NCBI RefSeq assembly: GCF_014358015.1
Contig: NZ_JACONV010000009.1
Location: 62,001 to 126,000 of the forward strand
DNA from: Pseudomonas triticifolii
Lineage (GTDB): Bacteria; Pseudomonadota; Gammaproteobacteria; Pseudomonadales; Pseudomonadaceae
Reading direction: 5' to 3'
DNA length: 64,000 nucleotides
Each line of letters starts with the position of its first letter. Positions within the stretch are counted from its first letter, which is position 1. Under the pieces are notes generated by a model. The model searched no databases. It saw only the letters and a program-made list of their open reading frames with translations, and was not told the DNA's origin. Of this stretch, positions 1 to 8,995 are shown one piece after another. The translations under genes and the position numbers were made by a program.

Positions 1-905
1 CGGGAGATTTTCACGTTCAAGTGCTTTGGACCGGTCGCATCTGCGGTGATGTACGGCAGGTTGACGTCGGTCTGCATGCTGGAAGACAGCTCGATCTTGG
101 CCTTTTCTGCAGCTTCTTTCAGACGCTGCATCGCCAGAGGGTCGCCCTTCAGGTTCATGCCGCTTTCTTTCTTGAATTCTTCGACGAGGTAGTCGATCAG
201 ACGAATGTCGAAGTCCTCACCACCCAGGAAGGTGTCGCCGTTGGTTGCCAGCACTTCGAACTGGTGCTCGCCATCGACTTCAGCGATTTCGATAACCGAG
301 ACGTCGAACGTACCGCCACCCAGGTCATAAACGATGACAGTGTGGTCGCCTTTCGCCTTGTCCATACCGTAAGCCAATGCAGCAGCGGTAGGCTCGTTGA
401 TGATGCGCTTGACGTCCAGACCAGCAATACGGCCAGCATCTTTGGTGGCCTGACGCTGGCTGTCGTTGAAGTAAGCCGGAACGGTGATGACCGCTTCGGT
501 AACTGCTTCACCGAGGTAGTCCTCAGCAGTTTTCTTCATCTTTTTCAGGATTTCAGCGGAAATCTGAGGAGGCGCCATTTTCTGGCCATTCACTTCAACC
601 CAGGCGTCGCTGTTGTCAGCCTTGACGATCTTGTAAGGGACCATCTGGATGTCTTTCTGAACGACTTCTTCATCAAAACGACGACCGATCAGACGCTTTA
701 CTGCGTACAGCGTGTTGTGCGGATTGGTCACGGCCTGACGCTTTGCGGACTGGCCGACCAGGATCTCGCCATCATTTGCGTAGGCAATGATCGAAGGCGT
801 GGTGCGAGCACCTTCAGCATTCTCAATGACCTTGGCTTTGCCGTTTTCCAGAACGGAGACGCAGGAGTTGGTTGTCCCCAGGTCGATACCGATAATTCTG
901 CCCAT
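1..905 (-). CDS. dnaK: Molecular chaperone DnaK (Hsp70), N-terminal part
   Basis: Hsp70 chaperone that binds unfolded cytoplasmic proteins in an ATP cycle with DnaJ and GrpE. Only the first 301 residues of the usual roughly 640 lie in the window; the gene runs off the left edge. The start [20 protein letters not shown] is the canonical Hsp70 phosphate-binding loop, and [13 protein letters not shown] and [12 protein letters not shown] are further nucleotide-binding signatures. It lies 101 bp downstream of grpE on the same strand, the usual grpE-dnaK heat-shock order, and probably shares the sigma32-type promoter before grpE. The long plus-strand open frame over this gene is an antisense shadow. 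Confidence 0.98.
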   Translation of the reverse strand, partial: MGRIIGIDLGTTNSCVSVLENGKAKVIENAEGARTTPSIIAYANDGEILVGQSAKRQAVTNPHNTLYAVKRLIGRRFDEEVVQKDIQMVPYKIVKADNSDAWVEVNGQKMAPPQISAEILKKMKKTAEDYLGEAVTEAVITVPAYFNDSQRQATKDAGRIAGLDVKRIINEPTAAALAYGMDKAKGDHTVIVYDLGGGTFDVSVIEIAEVDGEHQFEVLATNGDTFLGGEDFDIRLIDYLVEEFKKESGMNLKGDPLAMQRLKEAAEKAKIELSSSMQTDVNLPYITADATGPKHLNVKIS

Positions 906-1006
906 CTTGACTCTCCCGAAACTTTGATTTGGTTGCCGCAACTGCGTTTACAAATTGCGGTAGCTCTTAAACGCTTGACCTGTAAATGGGGGCCTTACAG
1001 CTGATT

Positions 1007-1570
1007 TCAAGCCTGCTCGTCAATTGACGGCGTAACAGGCGATGGTGCCTTGCTGACCACGACCATGGCCGGGCGCAGCAAACGACCATTGAGCTGGTAA
1101 CCCTTTTGAAACACTTTGAGCACCGTGTTGGGCTCTACATCTGCACTTTCCTGCATGGCCATTGCCTGGTGCTGTTCGGCACTGAACGGCTGACCATGCG
1201 GGTCTACGGCTTCGAGCTGATAACGCTTGAGGGTGTCCTGAAACATCTTCAAGGTCAGTTCGATGCCTTCACGCATCGGGCGAATGCTCTCGTCGTCCGG
1301 GTTGGACAACTCGATACCCCGCTCCAGGCTGTCGATGATCGGCAATAGATCACCGGCAAATTTCTCCAACGCAAACTTGTGAGCCTTTTCAACATCCTGT
1401 TCAGCACGGCGGCGGACATTCTGCAGATCCGCAGCCACTCGCAGGGATTGGTCCTGCGCGGCAGCCAGTTGCTCTTCGAGCACTTGCACGCGGGTCGTCA
1501 ACTCGTCACCCGCGCCTGCTTCGGCAGCCTGGTCCTGGCTCTGCGCATCCAGATTCTGTTCGTCAGCCAT
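1007..1570 (-). CDS. grpE: Nucleotide exchange factor GrpE
   Basis: Co-chaperone that releases ADP from DnaK. At 187 residues it has the family length. An acidic, Gln-rich N-terminus and a long coiled-coil segment (about 25-85, containing [12 protein letters not shown]) precede the beta domain ending in [14 protein letters not shown], the family C-terminal signature. The start is preceded by AGGAG on the minus strand. It is the first gene of the grpE-dnaK unit and is divergent from recN. Confidence 0.97.
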   Translation of the reverse strand: MADEQNLDAQSQDQAAEAGAGDELTTRVQVLEEQLAAAQDQSLRVAADLQNVRRRAEQDVEKAHKFALEKFAGDLLPIIDSLERGIELSNPDDESIRPMREGIELTLKMFQDTLKRYQLEAVDPHGQPFSAEQHQAMAMQESADVEPNTVLKVFQKGYQLNGRLLRPAMVVVSKAPSPVTPSIDEQA

Positions 1571-1620
1571 CAGTGTTCTCCTCTAAAAACGTCCGCGATC
1601 CTAACTCGCGCTTCTGCCCC

Positions 1621-1650
1621 CTATATGGGATCGGATTTTTCCGCTTCAAG
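1621..1650 (-). promoter_or_regulatory. Sigma32-type heat-shock promoter of grpE-dnaK
   Basis: Read on the minus strand, CTTGAAG (1650-1644) is followed by a 14-nt spacer and CCCATATAG (1629-1621). This fits the sigma32 pattern CTTGAAA-N13-15-CCCATNT closely. It lies about 50 bp upstream of the grpE start, in the right orientation. The match is seen; use by sigma32 is inferred from the family of promoters. Confidence 0.8.
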
Positions 1651-1801
1651 GGTCATGAACACTGGATGTGTGCATTTCCTCACAAAAACATGGGGAATCG
1701 AGCCGCGGAAAAAATCCACCGCCATCACTGCAAGTACTAAAAAACGGCGAACACCAATCAAATCGAGCTAAATCGGGGCATTGTCAGGAGCGAATAAAAC
1801 A

Positions 1802-1817
1802 CTGTATAAATAACCAG
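1802..1817. promoter_or_regulatory. LexA (SOS) box upstream of recN
   Basis: CTGTATAAATAACCAG fits the gammaproteobacterial LexA consensus CTG-N10-CAG exactly, with the usual AT-rich centre. It ends 23 bp before the recN ATG, so LexA bound here would block recN transcription. recN is a classic SOS gene, which agrees with the site. Confidence 0.85.
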
Positions 1818-1840
1818 ACAAACCGCTCGGGAGCCGCTCA

Positions 1841-3514
1841 ATGCTGGTGCACCTTTCCGTACATAACTACGCCATCGTCGAACACCTCGATCTCGAACTT
1901 GATCGGGGCATGAGCGTAATCACTGGCGAAACCGGCGCTGGCAAATCGATCATGCTCGACGCGCTGGGCCTGACACTGGGTGACCGTGCCGACAGCGGCG
2001 TCGTGCGCCCGGGTGCCGACAAGGCCGATATCCTGGCCACGTTCGACCTGGACGACATTCCCGAGGCACAGGCCTGGCTCAAGGAGCGCGACCTGGACAA
2101 CGACGGGCCCTGCATCTTGCGCCGGGTCATTACTGCCGAAGGCCGCTCACGCGCCTACATCAATGGATCGCCCTGCCCTCAGGGGGATCTGAAAGCGCTC
2201 GGCGAGCTGCTGATCGACATCCACAGCCAGCACGAACATCAGTCTCTTTTGAAGACCGACACTCATCGTCGGCTGCTCGATGAGTATGCGGGTGCGACCG
2301 ATCTGGCGCGCCAGGTCAATCTTGCTGCGCAACGCTGGCGTCAGACCCGTCAGGAGCTTGAGCGTCTTTCCAACTCGGGCGACGAACAACGCGCACGGCA
2401 TCAGTTGCTCAGCTATCAGCTGGAAGAGCTGGAAAGCCTGAGCCTTGGCGAAAATGAACTGGAACAGCTCGAACAGGAACACAAGAACCTGACCAATGCC
2501 GAGAGCCTGCTGAGCATTTGCCGTCAGGTGGTCGAGCAATGCAGCGAAAGCGATTCCGGCAATGTGCTCAACGCCCTGACCGCCAGCCTGCATCGACTGG
2601 GCAGCGTGAACAACTCACCTTCGGCGCTGTGCGAAGCCACTGATCTGTTGTCCAGCGCCCAGATTCAGGTGGAAGAGGCGATGGGAGAGCTCAATCGCTT
2701 TCTCGATCATTTCGACGCGAATCCAGCCAGGCTGCAGCAGCTCGAAGAGCGACTCGACGCCATCTACACGCTGGCACGCAAACACCGTATCCAGCCTAAC
2801 GAAGTGGCGACAATGCAGCAGAAGCTGCTCGATGAAATAGAAACGCTCAACGCCAACGATGAGTCCATCGAGCGCCTGCAACATGAAGTGCAGGCGTTTG
2901 CCCGCCATTATCAGGAAAAGGCACGCGAACTGAGCGACCTGCGCCACACCTCATCGACGAAACTGGCCAGCGCCGTCGAGCAGGAAATCCAGCGGCTGGG
3001 CATGCCCGGCGGGCGTTTCCAGATCGAATTGAAAGCGGTACCCGGTACGGAACCGCATCCTCACGGGCTTGAGCACGTTGAACTGCTGGTCAGCGCCAAC
3101 CCAGGGCAACCGCTCAAGGCGCTGGCGAAAGTAGCGTCTGGAGGTGAGCTGTCACGGATCAGCCTGGCCATTCAGGTCATCACTGCTCAGACCTCCCGGG
3201 TGCCGACCCTGGTATTTGACGAAGTCGATGTGGGCATCGGCGGACCGACGGCCGAGATCGTTGGCCAACTGCTGAGACGCCTGGGCGAGCGCGGACAGGT
3301 AATGACGGTCACTCACCTGCCGCAAGTGGCAGCGCAGGGGCATCAGCACCTGTTCGTACACAAAGTGCGAGACAGCGACGCCACCCGCACGGCGGTGTCG
3401 AAACTGAGCAAGACCGAGCGCATCGAAGAGGTCGCGCGCATGCTGGGAGGCATCGACCTGACCAAGGAATCGCTGGCTCACGCGAAGAAAATGGTCATCA
3501 CAGCCAAAAGCTGA
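1841..3514 (+). CDS. recN: DNA repair protein RecN
   Basis: SMC-like ATPase that acts in double-strand break repair and is induced by the SOS response. The 557-residue length is normal for RecN. Walker A (GETGAGKS, residues 29-36) sits near the N-terminus; two long coiled-coil arms fill the middle (about 150-360); the C-terminal lobe carries the signature ASGGELSRISLA and the Walker B VFDEVDVGIGG. A LexA box lies just upstream and a strong hairpin terminator just downstream, so this is probably a single-gene SOS transcript. Confidence 0.97.
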   Translation: MLVHLSVHNYAIVEHLDLELDRGMSVITGETGAGKSIMLDALGLTLGDRADSGVVRPGADKADILATFDLDDIPEAQAWLKERDLDNDGPCILRRVITAEGRSRAYINGSPCPQGDLKALGELLIDIHSQHEHQSLLKTDTHRRLLDEYAGATDLARQVNLAAQRWRQTRQELERLSNSGDEQRARHQLLSYQLEELESLSLGENELEQLEQEHKNLTNAESLLSICRQVVEQCSESDSGNVLNALTASLHRLGSVNNSPSALCEATDLLSSAQIQVEEAMGELNRFLDHFDANPARLQQLEERLDAIYTLARKHRIQPNEVATMQQKLLDEIETLNANDESIERLQHEVQAFARHYQEKARELSDLRHTSSTKLASAVEQEIQRLGMPGGRFQIELKAVPGTEPHPHGLEHVELLVSANPGQPLKALAKVASGGELSRISLAIQVITAQTSRVPTLVFDEVDVGIGGPTAEIVGQLLRRLGERGQVMTVTHLPQVAAQGHQHLFVHKVRDSDATRTAVSKLSKTERIEEVARMLGGIDLTKESLAHAKKMVITAKS

Positions 3515-3530
3515 ACCCTGAAAAACACAA

Positions 3531-3556
3531 AGGCGACCCGAGGGTCGCCTTTTTTG
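3531..3556 (+). terminator. Rho-independent terminator after recN
   Basis: AGGCGACCC-GA-GGGTCGCCT forms a 9-bp GC-rich hairpin followed by six T. It lies 16 bp after the recN stop and between the convergent genes recN and fur, so it may serve both. Confidence 0.85.
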
Positions 3557-3565
3557 TCGCTGTGC

Positions 3566-3973
3566 TTACGCCTTTTTGTGACGCACGTAGAGCACCAGAT
3601 TGTGGTCCACCAGCTCAAAGCCGTGTCTTTCGACAATGGCTTTCTGAAGCTTTTCGATTTCTTCGTCGAAGAATTCGATCACTTCGCCTGACTCCACATT
3701 GACCATATGGTCGTGGTGGCCGCCATCTGCCAGTTCGAACACAGCATGACCACCGTCGAAGTTGTGGCGAACCACCAGCCCGGCGGCTTCAAACTGAGTC
3801 AGAACACGGTAGACCGTGGCCAGACCGACATCCTCGCTCGCCTCCATCAATGCCTTGTAAACATCCTCGGCACTCATGTGGCGCTGCTCGGCAGAATCGA
3901 GCATTTGGAGTATTTTGACCCGTGGTAGGGTCACCTTGAGTCCTGCTTTACGTAGTTCGCTATTTTCAACCAT
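3566..3973 (-). CDS. fur: Ferric uptake regulator Fur
   Basis: Fe(II)-dependent repressor of iron acquisition. The 135-residue start MVENSELRKAGLKVTLPR is the usual Pseudomonas Fur N-terminus; an upstream in-frame ATG at 4069 would add 32 unrelated residues and is rejected. A winged-helix domain (residues 1-85, with LATVYRVLTQFE) is followed by the metal and dimer domain containing the His-rich GGHHDHMVN. It is divergent from omlA, the arrangement known in Pseudomonas. Confidence 0.97.
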   Translation of the reverse strand: MVENSELRKAGLKVTLPRVKILQMLDSAEQRHMSAEDVYKALMEASEDVGLATVYRVLTQFEAAGLVVRHNFDGGHAVFELADGGHHDHMVNVESGEVIEFFDEEIEKLQKAIVERHGFELVDHNLVLYVRHKKA

Positions 3974-4071
3974 GGTCAGCTTTCTCGCAGACGCTGCTTC
4001 GCAGCTTCTCTTAATGCAGGTATGATCGGGGTTTACGTTGTCCCAGCCAAGATAGTGGAAGTCGCCCACCG

Positions 4072-4596
4072 ATGCAAAACACCAAGCTCTTGCTAACCAG
4101 TTTCACCTTCGTGGGACTGCTCGCACTCGCCGGTTGTTCATTCCCCGGGGTTTACAAAATCGACATCCAGCAGGGTAATGTCGTCACGCAGGACATGATA
4201 GACCAGTTGCGCCCCGGAATGACCCGACGGCAAGTACGGTTTATCATGGGCAACCCACTGCTGACCGACACTTTCCACGCTGATCGGTGGGACTACCTGT
4301 ACAGCCTGCAGCCAGGTGGCGGTGAACGCCAGCAGGAGCGTGTCAGCCTGATTTTCAACGGTAATGATCAACTGGTCAGCCTCTCCGGTGACTTCATGCC
4401 CGGCGTCAGCCGTGATGAAGCAATCCTGGGCAAAGGCAGCGACACCAACGCTGTGCCAGCTGAAAACCAGCCTCAACAACAGCCTGAAGAACCTGCAAAA
4501 CCAGGCTCGTTGCTGGAGAAGATCCAGAAAGACGTCGACAGTGTCGAGACCGTACCTGTTCCGACTCAAGAGCCTCTGGACGTCAATCCTCGCTGA
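4072..4596 (+). CDS. omlA: Outer membrane assembly lipoprotein BamE (OmlA/SmpA)
   Basis: Small lipoprotein subunit of the beta-barrel assembly (BAM) complex. A signal peptide ends in the lipobox LALAGC (Cys22), followed by [13 protein letters not shown] and the SmpA/OmlA core [16 protein letters not shown]. The 174 residues include a C-terminal Gln/Pro-rich tail typical of Pseudomonas OmlA. It is divergent from fur with a 98-bp gap and is followed by a terminator. Confidence 0.95.
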   Translation: MQNTKLLLTSFTFVGLLALAGCSFPGVYKIDIQQGNVVTQDMIDQLRPGMTRRQVRFIMGNPLLTDTFHADRWDYLYSLQPGGGERQQERVSLIFNGNDQLVSLSGDFMPGVSRDEAILGKGSDTNAVPAENQPQQQPEEPAKPGSLLEKIQKDVDSVETVPVPTQEPLDVNPR

Positions 4597-4613
4597 TTCA
4601 GAGCGCTCAACAG

Positions 4614-4637
4614 AAAGCCCGGCATGCCGGGCTTTTT
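4614..4637 (+). terminator. Rho-independent terminator after omlA
   Basis: AAAGCCCGGCATGCCGGGCTTTTTT is a self-complementary GC-rich hairpin with a T run, 18 bp after the omlA stop. Because the stem is nearly symmetrical it may also end transcription from the convergent rnfH side. Confidence 0.85.
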
Positions 4638-4656
4638 TGTGTGCTGCGTTCAGCCA

Positions 4657-4974
4657 TCATTCAGCCGATGACGCCCTGCTCTGTCGCGCCTTGGCGGCAC
4701 GCTGACGGCGCACTTCCATGGGATCTGCCAGCAACGGCCGATAGATCTCGATTCGCTCTCCCGCCTCGACGCAACGCGTCGCGGGGTCGGCGACCACTTT
4801 ACCGAAGATACCGACCGCACAACGGGCCAGGTCCAGCTCAGGGAACTGCTGATCGATGCCTGACGCTGCAAGCACCTGCCGCACTGACGACCCCTCCGGC
4901 ACCATCAACGCCATCAGCACCTGACGCTCGACAGCGGCATACACCACCTCGACCGAAATCAGCGTGTCAGACAT
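4657..4974 (-). CDS. rnfH: RnfH family ubiquitin-like protein
   Basis: Small beta-grasp protein of unknown precise role, encoded next to ratA in most gammaproteobacteria (PasI of the PasTI pair). The start MSDTLISVEVVYA at 4974 gives 105 residues; longer in-frame starts only read through ratA. The core GERIEIYRPLLADPMEVRRQRA is the RnfH signature. It overlaps the end of ratA by 8 bp, so the two are translationally coupled. Confidence 0.92.
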   Translation of the reverse strand: MSDTLISVEVVYAAVERQVLMALMVPEGSSVRQVLAASGIDQQFPELDLARCAVGIFGKVVADPATRCVEAGERIEIYRPLLADPMEVRRQRAAKARQSRASSAE

Positions 4975-5401
4975 GCAACTGCTTGGCGCGCTGACAAAAT
5001 GCATCCACCAGAGTATTGGCGGCCTGATTGAACAGCGGTCCCAGAGTTGCGCGCACGATAGGCCCCGCGTAATCGAAGGACAGGTCCAGGCTGATCTTGC
5101 AGGCCTTGTCGCCCAACTGCTTGAACGTCCAGACGCCGTGCAACTGCTCAAACGGACCTTCCACCAGATCCATCACGATCGACTCGCCCGGTATCAGCGT
5201 GTTGCGCGTCACGAATTGCTGGCTCAACCCACCCTTGGCGATTTCCAGGCTGGCGCGCATCTGCTCCTCGCTGGATTCCAGGACGGTCGCCGACGAGCAC
5301 CACGGCAAAAACTCCGGGTAACGCGCGACGTCATTGACCAGGTCGTAAAGAAAACGAGCCGGATACGGCAAAAGGGCAGAACGTTGAATATGCGTAGTCA
5401 T
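4967..5401 (-). CDS. ratA: RatA/PasT family START-domain protein
   Basis: Type II toxin-antitoxin ribosome-association protein (RatA) or ubiquinone-binding Coq10-like protein; both roles are described for this family. The 144 residues starting MTTHIQRSALLPYPARFLYD form a START/SRPBCC domain. LVNDVARYPEFLPWC is the family signature. A start at 5440 would add 13 unrelated residues. It comes just after the divergently read smpB side and 8 bp into rnfH. Confidence 0.93.
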   Translation of the reverse strand: MTTHIQRSALLPYPARFLYDLVNDVARYPEFLPWCSSATVLESSEEQMRASLEIAKGGLSQQFVTRNTLIPGESIVMDLVEGPFEQLHGVWTFKQLGDKACKISLDLSFDYAGPIVRATLGPLFNQAANTLVDAFCQRAKQLHV

Positions 5402-5408
5402 GTGAGCG

Positions 5409-6812
5409 TCATTTCCAGAGCTGAGCGGCAAACACCACAAGAATGCCGAGCGGCGCCACGTAGCGCATCAAAAAGAACGTCAGGCTGAACAGCAGCGGAC
5501 TGCGAATCGACAACTCATCGCGTACCGCCTCACGGCCCATCACCCAACCGGCGAATACCACAAAACACAATCCACCCAGCGGCAACATGATGCGCGAGGT
5601 GAAGAAATCAATGACTCCGAAGAAGTCCAGGCCACTGGTTGCGCCCCATTGGTAGAGACGGAAAGCGCCTTCATCGTTCACGAAAAACTTGGCCTTTTGC
5701 CAGATATTGAACGAGAACACCGTGCCGAGGCCGACAAACCAGCAACTGAATGCCAGCCAGAACGTGACCCAGCCCCGACGAACTCCGGTGCGCTCCACCA
5801 GATACGCAACCATCGGCTCAAGCAGGGAAATCGCCGAGCTCCAGGCTGCGACCGCCACCAACACAAAGAACACCACACCCATCAATTGACCAAACGCCAC
5901 GTTACCGAACGCGAATGGCAATGTTACGAACATCAGGCCCGGCCCCTCACTCGGGTTCAGACCTGCGGCAAAAACGATTGGGAATAGCGCAAGGCCCGCA
6001 AGCAACGACACGAAGGTATCGAGCAACGCAATGCCGACCACGGTGGTGCTGATCGAAGCACCTTTGGTCATGTACGCGCCGTAAACCATGATCGAACCCA
6101 CGCCGACGCTCAGCGAAAAGAACGCATGCCCCATTGCGGGTAACAGGCCGTCGAGCACCTTGTCCGGGTTGAAGTCGAACATGAAATGCACGCCTTCCAT
6201 GAAATGCCCTGTGGTCAGGCTGTAGCCCAACAGGATCAGCATCAGCAGAAACAGCATCGGCATCATGATCCGCAGACTGCGTTCCAGGCCGGCTTCGACG
6301 CCCCTGCCGATCACCACGGCCGACAACAACATGAAAATGGTGTGCCATAAAATCAGACGCCAAGGGTCGGCGATCACAGCACCGAAGTAAGCCCCCACCT
6401 GATCAGGTGTCACGCCCTGAAAGTCGCCACGCCCCATGTCGACGATGTAGTCGAGCGACCACCCGCCAACCACACTATAAAAGGAGAGAATCAGCAGCGC
6501 CGTGATCATCCCCGCGAAAGCGCCCCAGGACCAGCGACCCGAGTGCCCGGCTTCGACCGCCAGCGTCTTCAACGCGTTGGCCGGGCTCAAGCGGGCGCGA
6601 CGACCGATAAGCGTCTCGGCCATCATGACCGGAACGCCGATCAGGGCGATACACGCCAGAAACACCAGCACGAACGCGCCGCCGCCGTAAGCGCCGACCA
6701 TGTAGGGGAATTTCCAGATACTGCCTAGCCCGACTGCAGAGCCCGTGGCTGCCAGAATGAATACCCAGCGGCTCGCCCAGCTACCGTGGACCGAAACCTT
6801 GTCCGTCGACAT
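5409..6812 (-). CDS. Sodium-dependent transporter, SNF/NSS family
   Basis: Inner-membrane Na+ symporter of the neurotransmitter:sodium symporter family, likely for an amino acid or related amine. The 467 residues carry about 11-12 hydrophobic segments. The first, [19 protein letters not shown], is the unwound TM1 sodium-site signature of the family. The start [12 protein letters not shown] is chosen over an upstream ATG at 6905, which would only add residues over the smpB leader. The substrate cannot be told from sequence. Confidence 0.9.
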   Translation of the reverse strand: MSTDKVSVHGSWASRWVFILAATGSAVGLGSIWKFPYMVGAYGGGAFVLVFLACIALIGVPVMMAETLIGRRARLSPANALKTLAVEAGHSGRWSWGAFAGMITALLILSFYSVVGGWSLDYIVDMGRGDFQGVTPDQVGAYFGAVIADPWRLILWHTIFMLLSAVVIGRGVEAGLERSLRIMMPMLFLLMLILLGYSLTTGHFMEGVHFMFDFNPDKVLDGLLPAMGHAFFSLSVGVGSIMVYGAYMTKGASISTTVVGIALLDTFVSLLAGLALFPIVFAAGLNPSEGPGLMFVTLPFAFGNVAFGQLMGVVFFVLVAVAAWSSAISLLEPMVAYLVERTGVRRGWVTFWLAFSCWFVGLGTVFSFNIWQKAKFFVNDEGAFRLYQWGATSGLDFFGVIDFFTSRIMLPLGGLCFVVFAGWVMGREAVRDELSIRSPLLFSLTFFLMRYVAPLGILVVFAAQLWK

Positions 6813-6925
6813 TAAAGAAACGCCCAACCAAAAAAGAGCCCGCATTGTCCGGGATTCAACCATTGTGCTCAAGCACGCGCTTTCCCGTAGCCGACATTGA
6901 AGCAACTCCCTATAATGCGCCCCCT

Positions 6926-7408
6926 ATGGCTAAGCTCAAGAAACACCCTACAGGGACCATCGCGCAGAACAAGAAGGCGCGACACGATTACTTCATCGAA
7001 CACAAGTTCGAGGCCGGTCTGGTCCTGTCTGGCTGGGAAGTAAAAAGCCTGCGTGCCAACAAGGTACAGCTGGTCGACAGTTACGTGCTGCTCAAGGATG
7101 GCGAGGCATGGCTGATGGGCTGCCATATCACGCCGCTCAAGACGGCCAGCACGCACGTCATCGCTGACCCGACACGCACCCGTAAACTGCTGCTGAACCA
7201 GCGCGAGCTCGAAAAGCTCATCACGTCTGTTCAGCAGAAAGGCTATGCCTGCGTGGCCCTCTCCCTTTACTGGAAGCAGCACTTGATCAAGTGCGAAATT
7301 GCTCTGGGCAAAGGCAAGAAGGAATACGACAAGCGCCACACCGAACGCGAACGCGACTCGGACCGTGAGCTGCAGCGTGCCGTGCGCAGCAAGGGCAAGG
7401 ACGACTGA
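6926..7408 (+). CDS. smpB: SsrA-binding protein SmpB
   Basis: Binds tmRNA and brings it to stalled ribosomes for trans-translation. The 160 residues from [20 protein letters not shown] match the usual length; an ATG at 6845 adds 27 unrelated residues. [19 protein letters not shown] is the SmpB signature, and the basic C-terminal tail ([19 protein letters not shown]) is the part that enters the mRNA channel. Its RNA partner ssrA lies about 9.7 kb downstream in this window. Confidence 0.97.
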   Translation: MAKLKKHPTGTIAQNKKARHDYFIEHKFEAGLVLSGWEVKSLRANKVQLVDSYVLLKDGEAWLMGCHITPLKTASTHVIADPTRTRKLLLNQRELEKLITSVQQKGYACVALSLYWKQHLIKCEIALGKGKKEYDKRHTERERDSDRELQRAVRSKGKDD

Positions 7409-7450
7409 GCCTTCGCTCATCGCTCCACGTTTCTGCGCCCACGACCTAAA

Positions 7451-7810
7451 CAGTGGGAGCGGACTCGTCCGCGAAGGGGCCGGTGCATTCAGTCAAAGGG
7501 TTGCATCTGGAAGTCAGCCTTCGTGGACAAACAAAGCGCCGCCCGGTCCACTCCTACACATTGAAAACCGGTTTCAAACAGTGGGAGCGGACTCGTCCGC
7601 GAAGGGGCCGGTATGTTCAGTCGAAGGGTTGCGTCTGGAAGTCAGCCTTCGTGGACAAACGGAGCGCCGCCCGGTCCACTCCTACACGTTGAAAACCGGT
7701 TTCAACCAGTGGGAGCGGACTCGTCCGCGAAGGGGCCGGTATGTTCAGTCGAAGGGTTGCGTCTGGAAAGCAGTCTTCGTGGACAAACGGAACGCCGTTC
7801 CGCTCCCACG
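7451..7810. repeat. 128-bp tandem array containing REP sequences
   Basis: Three units start with CAGTGGGAGCGGACTCGTCC at 7451, 7579 and 7707, a period of exactly 128 bp. Units 1 and 2 are complete; the third ends near 7810 with CGCTCCCAC, the reverse complement of the REP head. Each unit carries a REP-type stem (GGACTCGTCC) and a second half ending with CGTGGACAAAC. The array fills the 422-bp gap between smpB and lldR, where no gene is seen; open frames through it are produced by the repeat. Confidence 0.92.
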
Positions 7811-7830
7811 ACTCTGCACAGCCAGCACGA

Positions 7831-8598
7831 TCACATTGTGTTGCGTCGCTCTGCCCGGGCTGTGCGCTGCACCTGCTGCCTGACTTCTTCCAGCACTTCC
7901 TGCACATAGGTCAGGTGCCTGCTCGACACCTCGCGCGCCTCATCAGCACGACCTTCAATAATCGCCACGTACAACTCCCGATGCTGCTTGATGAGCATGT
8001 CGCGAGTTTCTGCGCGCTGCTTGTACATGCCGCCGATGTTGATCACCACGTTGCGCTTGAGCAGGTCGAACAGACCACGAATGGTGTGCAGTAGCACGGC
8101 GTTGTGACTGGCTTCGGCAATGGCCAGATGAAAGTTCGCATCGGCTGCACCCTCCTCGGCCCGACTGACCTCATCGGCACGCGAATAGCAATCCAGCAAC
8201 GACTCGAACGCCAGGCGCAGGCGCTCGCGATCCATCTCGGTAGCGCGCATCGCTGCGTAATACGCGCAGGACGCTTCCAGCGTATGACGAAATTCCAACA
8301 GATCGCGCTGAGCATCAGGGCTGCTTTCCAGCAAATGCAGCAACGGGTCGCTGAACGTCGAGCCAATGTTCTCGACCACATAATTGCCGCCACCCTGGCG
8401 GCTCACCAACAGGCCCTTGGCCGTCAGTTTCTGAATAGCCTCGCGCAGTGAAGGACGCGACACACCGAACTGCTCGGCCAGTGCCCGCTCGGCCGGTAAA
8501 CGCCCACCCGATTTAAGGGTGCCTTCCAGAATCATCTTTTCCAGCTGCTCGACGATATCGTCGGACAAACGGCGCTGACGCACCTGATCAAAGCCCAT
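7831..8598 (-). CDS. lldR: FadR-family repressor of the lactate operon, LldR
   Basis: GntR/FadR-type regulator that represses lactate utilisation until lactate binds. The start MGFDQVRQRRLSDDIVEQLE gives 255 residues; an upstream ATG at 8742 only adds intergenic sequence. The winged helix (about 8-75) holds LPAERALAEQFGVSRPSLREA, and the C-terminal FCD domain holds the metal-site helices (ADANFHLAIAEASHN). It is divergent from lldP, with the palindromic operator between them. Confidence 0.93.
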   Translation of the reverse strand: MGFDQVRQRRLSDDIVEQLEKMILEGTLKSGGRLPAERALAEQFGVSRPSLREAIQKLTAKGLLVSRQGGGNYVVENIGSTFSDPLLHLLESSPDAQRDLLEFRHTLEASCAYYAAMRATEMDRERLRLAFESLLDCYSRADEVSRAEEGAADANFHLAIAEASHNAVLLHTIRGLFDLLKRNVVINIGGMYKQRAETRDMLIKQHRELYVAIIEGRADEAREVSSRHLTYVQEVLEEVRQQVQRTARAERRNTM

Positions 8599-8790
8599 AG
8601 CACTTACTCCACCGTCCCGACTCGTTGCCGGGCGCGCGTATTCTGGCTGATTGCCGTCATCAAGGCACCCATCCAATTCAGCCGAAAACCGCGTCGGACA
8701 CCCCTTTTTCAAGCGTCTGCGACAAAAGTCTCGGCCACACAAATTGACACACCAACAGCAAGGCCACTACTCTAGCCAACAGACATTGTA

Positions 8791-8807
8791 AATTGGTATT
8801 ACCAATT
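8791..8807. promoter_or_regulatory. LldR-type palindromic operator
   Basis: AATTGGTATTACCAATT is a perfect 17-nt palindrome around one central T. Its core TGGTATTACCA fits the FadR-subfamily pattern TNGTNNNACNA. It lies in the 397-bp region between lldR and lldP, about 190 bp from each start, so it could control both directions. The rest of that region shows no gene. Confidence 0.85.
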
Positions 8808-8995
8808 ATCCAATGCCAGTGTTAGACGGCTAACCTCCGTCGCGCTGCAAGACCTTTCGAACAGAGAGACTTGAGCTGGTGAGCTGTGCGATTCAATCGT
8901 CAGCATCGACCAGGCGCTCGCCAACACGACGTCGAATCGAAGCCGCGCACACAGAACACCGGGCCTTACCAAAAATAATTAAGGGGCCTCCCGAC

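Noticed and set aside
21..1004. 327-codon plus-strand open frame at the left edge
   Set aside because: It is antisense to dnaK, whose protein is unmistakable on the minus strand; the high-GC third positions open the opposite frame.
7451..7810. Possible CRISPR array
   Set aside because: Units are tandem and nearly identical over the whole 128 bp; there are no unique spacers and no cas genes.
7453..7909. Overlapping open frames with repeated Gly-Ala-Asp-Ser-Ser-Ala-Lys-type stretches
   Set aside because: They translate the 128-bp tandem REP array in several frames and have no ribosome site or family match.
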